Origin: Gordonia crocea
Lineage (GTDB): Bacteria > Actinomycetota > Actinomycetes > Mycobacteriales > Mycobacteriaceae
DNA: 64,000 bases
Assembly: GCF_009932435.1 (NCBI RefSeq)
Contig: NZ_BJOU01000017.1
Span: 1-64,000, forward strand
Direction of reading: 5' to 3'
Below, piece by piece: positions 61,491 through 64,000 of the stretch; positions within the stretch are counted from its first letter, which is position 1; every line of letters starts with the position of its first letter. The position numbers and the translations under genes are program-made. The notes under the pieces are model-generated. The model worked only from the letters and a program-made list of their open reading frames with translations. It was not told the DNA's origin and did not search any database.

Positions 61491-62388
61491 AGGCGTTACT
61501 GGAAAAGCCGATCCCGGAGTCGCGCGCCGCGAAGTAGCTGGTCAACGCAGAATCAAGCTCCTCGTCACCCCATCCATCACCGTCGGCCCGGAATACCTGG
61601 GCGATCTCCGGTGCGGCCATCAGGGTGACCTGGGGGCCGTAGACGACGAAGAGTTGACCGTTCACCGAGGACGCCGACGGACCGGCCAGATAGGTCACCA
61701 GCTCGACGACGTGCTCCGGCGACAGCGGGTCGACGCCGTCGGTCGGAGCGTCACCGAACACGTCGGCGGTCATCGCCGTGCGGGCCCTCGGGCAGATCGC
61801 GTTGGCCGTCACACCATAGCGCCCCAGGGCGCGGGAGGCGGAGAGGGTCAGGGCGGTGATGCCGGCCTTGGCGGCGGCGTAGTTGGCCTGTCCGGGCGGA
61901 CCCAGCAGTCCCGCCTCGGAGGAGGTGTTGATCAGACGGCCGTAGGTCGTGCCGTCGCCCGCCTTGGCCTCGGCCCGCCAGTGGGCGGCGGCATTGCGGT
62001 TGAGCAAGAAGTGACCGCGCAGGTGCACGCGCTGCACCAGGTCCCATTCCTCGTCAGTCATGTTGAACAGCATGGTGTCTCGGACGACACCGGCGTTGTT
62101 CACGACGATGTGCAGGCCGCCGAGATCCTCGGTGGCGGTGCGCATGATCTCGGTTGCCGTCGCCGACTCCGAGATGTCGCCCGCCACCGAGACGCCGCGG
62201 GAACCCGCGGCCGCGATCTCGTCGAGCACATCGCTGTCAGACAGGGCGGAGGCGAGGTCGTTGACGATGACCGTCGCACCGGCCCGGGCCAATCCGATGG
62301 CCTCGGCCCGGCCCAATCCGGCACCGGCACCGGTCACCACCGCGACGCGGCCGCGCAACGAATCACTCACACTTGTCCCCTTCGCCAT
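61480..62388 (-). CDS. hsd4A: Hsd4A-like short-chain dehydrogenase
   Basis: The 302-residue SDR has the cofactor motif VVTGAGAGLGRAEA, VNNAGVV, and the catalytic triad around INTSSEAG (S156/157), Y170 and K174 in GQANYAAAKAG. It matches the dehydrogenase that leads the mce4 operon in mycobacteria and Rhodococcus, which acts on 17-hydroxysteroids and/or 3-hydroxyacyl-CoA intermediates of cholesterol side-chain degradation. A KstR box lies 35 bp upstream of the ATG. Confidence 0.92.
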   Translation of the reverse strand: MAKGTSVSDSLRGRVAVVTGAGAGLGRAEAIGLARAGATVIVNDLASALSDSDVLDEIAAAGSRGVSVAGDISESATATEIMRTATEDLGGLHIVVNNAGVVRDTMLFNMTDEEWDLVQRVHLRGHFLLNRNAAAHWRAEAKAGDGTTYGRLINTSSEAGLLGPPGQANYAAAKAGITALTLSASRALGRYGVTANAICPRARTAMTADVFGDAPTDGVDPLSPEHVVELVTYLAGPSASSVNGQLFVVYGPQVTLMAAPEIAQVFRADGDGWGDEELDSALTSYFAARDSGIGFSSNALVN

Positions 62389-62422
62389 GTCTGATTGCGG
62401 TCCAGCAGATCCGGACCAAAAC

Positions 62423-62436
62423 TAGAACCTGTTTCA
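62423..62436. promoter_or_regulatory. KstR box upstream of hsd4A-mce4
   Basis: tagaacctgtttca fits TNNAACNNGTTNNA at every fixed position. It lies 35 bp upstream of the hsd4A ATG, at the head of the mce4 operon, and probably mediates KstR repression. Confidence 0.8.
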
Positions 62437-62456
62437 GGCACCATACAGGTTCGCCT

Positions 62457-62478
62457 CGGGGTGTGGGCTGACACCCCG
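62457..62478. terminator. Hairpin between fdxD and hsd4A
   Basis: cggggtgt and acaccccg (8 bp) form a stem with a 6-nt loop, 18 bp beyond the fdxD stop. No U-run follows on the minus strand, so termination is uncertain; it could also attenuate read-through of fdxD into the hsd4A promoter. Confidence 0.4.
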
Positions 62479-62495
62479 GAAAAAGATCACCCCGT

Positions 62496-62687
62496 TTATT
62501 CGTGCAGGCTCAGCGCCGACTTGGGGCAGCTGGCCACGACCTGGCGCATCTCCTCGGCGCGGTCCTCGGGAACATCTTCTTGCAGGATGACCAGGTAATC
62601 GTCATCGTCGAGCTCGAAGACATCCGGTGCCATCCCCACGCAGATCGCGTTGGATTCACACAGGTCGAAGTCGCAGGTGACTTTCAT
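62496..62687 (-). CDS. fdxD: 3Fe-4S ferredoxin (FdxD-like)
   Basis: The 63-residue ferredoxin has the mycobacterial-type cluster motif: CDFDLCESNAIC with three early cysteines (C5, C10, C16) and a late one in VVASCPKSAL. Such ferredoxins carry a 3Fe-4S cluster and pass electrons to P450 enzymes or Rieske oxygenases, several of which act in steroid degradation. It lies between hsd4A and fadE26, sharing a KstR box with the latter, as in the recalled Rv3503c-Rv3504 pair. Confidence 0.92.
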   Translation of the reverse strand: MKVTCDFDLCESNAICVGMAPDVFELDDDDYLVILQEDVPEDRAEEMRQVVASCPKSALSLHE

Positions 62688-62743
62688 CGACCAACTCCTC
62701 TCCTCGGGGGCCGCCTCGGTTGACGAACCCGCTTCGTACAGGT

Positions 62744-62757
62744 TAGAACGTGTTACA
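62744..62757. promoter_or_regulatory. KstR box between fdxD and fadE26
   Basis: tagaacgtgttaca fits TNNAACNNGTTNNA at every fixed position. It lies between the divergent fdxD (ATG 62687) and fadE26 (ATG 62798) genes, so one operator could control both. Confidence 0.8.
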
Positions 62758-62797
62758 GAATCAAGCGAGCAAACCCCTCAAGGAAAGCTGGACCGCC

Positions 62798-63985
62798 ATG
62801 CGCATCGCCTATTCCGAATCGCAGGAGGCGCTCCGCCGAGAACTGCGCGCCTACTTCGACAAATTGATGACCCCGGAGCGCCGCGCAGCGCTCAGCTCGT
62901 CGTCGGGCGAACTGGGCGAGGGGGATGCCTACCGCGACGTCGTCCGCCAGATGGGGGCCGACGGGTGGCTCGCGCTCGGATGGCCGGAGGCCTACGGCGG
63001 CGCCAACCGGTCGATGATGGACCAGCTGATCTTCACCGACGAGGCCGCGATCGCCGGGGCTCCCGTCCCGTTTCTGACCATCAACTCGGTCGCCCCGACG
63101 ATCATGGCCTTCGGCACCGACGAGCAGAAGCAGTTCTTCCTGCCCAAGATCGCCTCGGGCGAGCTGCACTTCTCGATCGGCTACTCCGAACCCGGCGCCG
63201 GCACCGACCTCGCATCGCTGCGCACGACCGCCGTCGAGGACGGCGACGAGTTCGTCATCAACGGCCAGAAGATGTGGACCAGCCTCATCCCCTACGCCGA
63301 CTACGTGTGGCTGGCCTGCCGCACCGACCCGACGGCCTCGAAGCACAAGGGCATCTCGATGCTGATCGTGCCGACCACCGCCGAGGGCTTCTCCTATACG
63401 ACAGTGCACACGATGGCCGGGGTGGACACCTCGGCCACCTACTACCAAGACGTCCGCGTGCCGACCTCGTCGCTGGTCGGCGAGCGCGGCGGGGGCTGGC
63501 CGCTGGTGACCAACCAGCTCAACAACGAGCGGGTGGCGCTGTGCAGCGCCGCCCCCATCCAGAACGCGCTGCGCGAGACCACCCGCTGGGCCCAGGAGAC
63601 CAAGACGCCCACCGGCGACCGCGTCATCGACGCCCCGTGGGTGCGCGCCAACCTGGCCCGGGTGCACGCCGGGGTCGAGTTCCTCAAACTCATCAACTGG
63701 AAGATCGCCTCGCAGGCCGGTTCCGGCGAGGCGCCCAGCCCCGCCGACGCGTCCGCCACCAAGGTCTACGGCACCGAGTTCGCCACCGACGCCTACCGCC
63801 TGCTCATGCAGGTCGTCGGCCCGGCGGCCACCCTGCGCCAGGGCTCGACCGGGGCACACCTGTTGGGCCGCCTGGAACGGTTCCAGCGCTCGTCGCTGAT
63901 CCTCACCTTCGGCGGCGGCACCAACGAGATCCAGCGCGACATCATCGCCATGCTCGCCCTCGGCCAGCCGCACCAGCGGCGATAG
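62798..63985 (+). CDS. fadE26: Acyl-CoA dehydrogenase FadE26-like (ChsE4 type)
   Basis: The 395-residue FAD enzyme has the acyl-CoA dehydrogenase blocks WPEAYGGANRSMMDQLIFTDE, split here into WPEAYGGANRS and MMDQLIFTDE; IGYSEPGAGTDLASL, INGQKMWTS and FGGGTNEIQRDIIAM. In mycobacteria FadE26-FadE27 form a heterotetramer (ChsE4-ChsE5) that dehydrogenates the C26/C27 cholesterol side-chain CoA ester. The ATG at 62798 is used; an upstream start at 62750 would lie inside the KstR box. The partner gene starts 9 bp later. Confidence 0.92.
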   Translation: MRIAYSESQEALRRELRAYFDKLMTPERRAALSSSSGELGEGDAYRDVVRQMGADGWLALGWPEAYGGANRSMMDQLIFTDEAAIAGAPVPFLTINSVAPTIMAFGTDEQKQFFLPKIASGELHFSIGYSEPGAGTDLASLRTTAVEDGDEFVINGQKMWTSLIPYADYVWLACRTDPTASKHKGISMLIVPTTAEGFSYTTVHTMAGVDTSATYYQDVRVPTSSLVGERGGGWPLVTNQLNNERVALCSAAPIQNALRETTRWAQETKTPTGDRVIDAPWVRANLARVHAGVEFLKLINWKIASQAGSGEAPSPADASATKVYGTEFATDAYRLLMQVVGPAATLRQGSTGAHLLGRLERFQRSSLILTFGGGTNEIQRDIIAMLALGQPHQRR

Positions 63986-63994
63986 GAGACCATC

Positions 63995-64000
63995 GTGGAC
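63995..64000 (+). CDS. Start of next gene, probably the FadE27-type partner
   Basis: Only GTG GAC is present before the window ends. AGGAG lies 6-10 nt upstream and the gap to fadE26 is 9 bp, as expected for the second subunit gene of a ChsE4-ChsE5-type pair. The identity is inferred from context only. Confidence 0.35.

Noticed and set aside
1-64000. tRNA, rRNA, riboswitch, prophage or transposase genes
   Set aside because: I looked for conserved tRNA arms, cobalamin/ydaO-like leaders, integrase and DDE-transposase motifs and found none I could support by eye.

Overview
The window is high-GC actinobacterial chromosome from the mycolic-acid-producing Corynebacteriales. It carries an mce4-type operon, mshA (mycothiol), senX3-regX3, carD, the small ribosomal protein bS22 and KstR-type operators. 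The gene order resembles Gordonia, Rhodococcus and Mycobacterium; a rex-hemA junction, absent from M. tuberculosis as I recall it, makes Gordonia or a close relative my best guess. This is inference from gene content, not a database match. No rRNA, tRNA, CRISPR array or intact transposase was seen.

Region 1 (1-25.5 kb) is a conserved housekeeping block matching the recalled mycobacterial Rv0486-Rv0514 segment. It holds a heme operon on the minus strand (rex, hemA, hemC, fused cobA-hemD, hemB, membrane proteins). Then come a glutaredoxin-like gene, serB1-like phosphatase, acyltransferase, SDR epimerase, bS22, a small HTH protein, proC, a double-hotdog thioesterase, a TIM-barrel protein, a membrane protein, ppx and a cysteine-rich protein. 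A thioesterase/TetR pair, regX3-senX3, a GNAT protein, gpmA, a YbjN protein, mshA and a GT87 mannosyltransferase follow. A decayed AbiEi-DUF559 gene between two matching palindromes interrupts the heme operon between hemD and hemB.

Region 2 (25.5-34.8 kb) is more accessory. It contains a P450 and a TetR regulator with a near-consensus promoter and a palindrome in its spacer, a zinc ABC importer behind a Zur-like box, a DinB-like protein, a 5'-nucleotidase-like HAD protein, a DUF2599 lipoprotein, a carboxylesterase and an orphan pxpA.

Region 3 (34.8-49.3 kb) matches the recalled Rv3579c-Rv3592 block: rlmB, cysS, ispF, ispD, carD, lpqE, radA, disA, a membrane protein, canB, mutY, an alpha/beta hydrolase and mhuD. 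A YhgE/Pip membrane protein gene is inserted between lpqE and radA, and a methyltransferase follows mhuD.

Region 4 (49.3-64 kb) is a steroid-uptake and degradation cluster. It contains an aldehyde dehydrogenase, the mce4 operon (hsd4A, yrbE4A/B, mce4A-F, two Mce-associated proteins), a ferredoxin, fadE26 and the first codons of its partner. Three exact matches to the KstR motif TNNAACNNGTTNNA precede the aldehyde dehydrogenase, hsd4A and the fdxD/fadE26 pair, so these transcription units probably form one cholesterol-responsive regulon.
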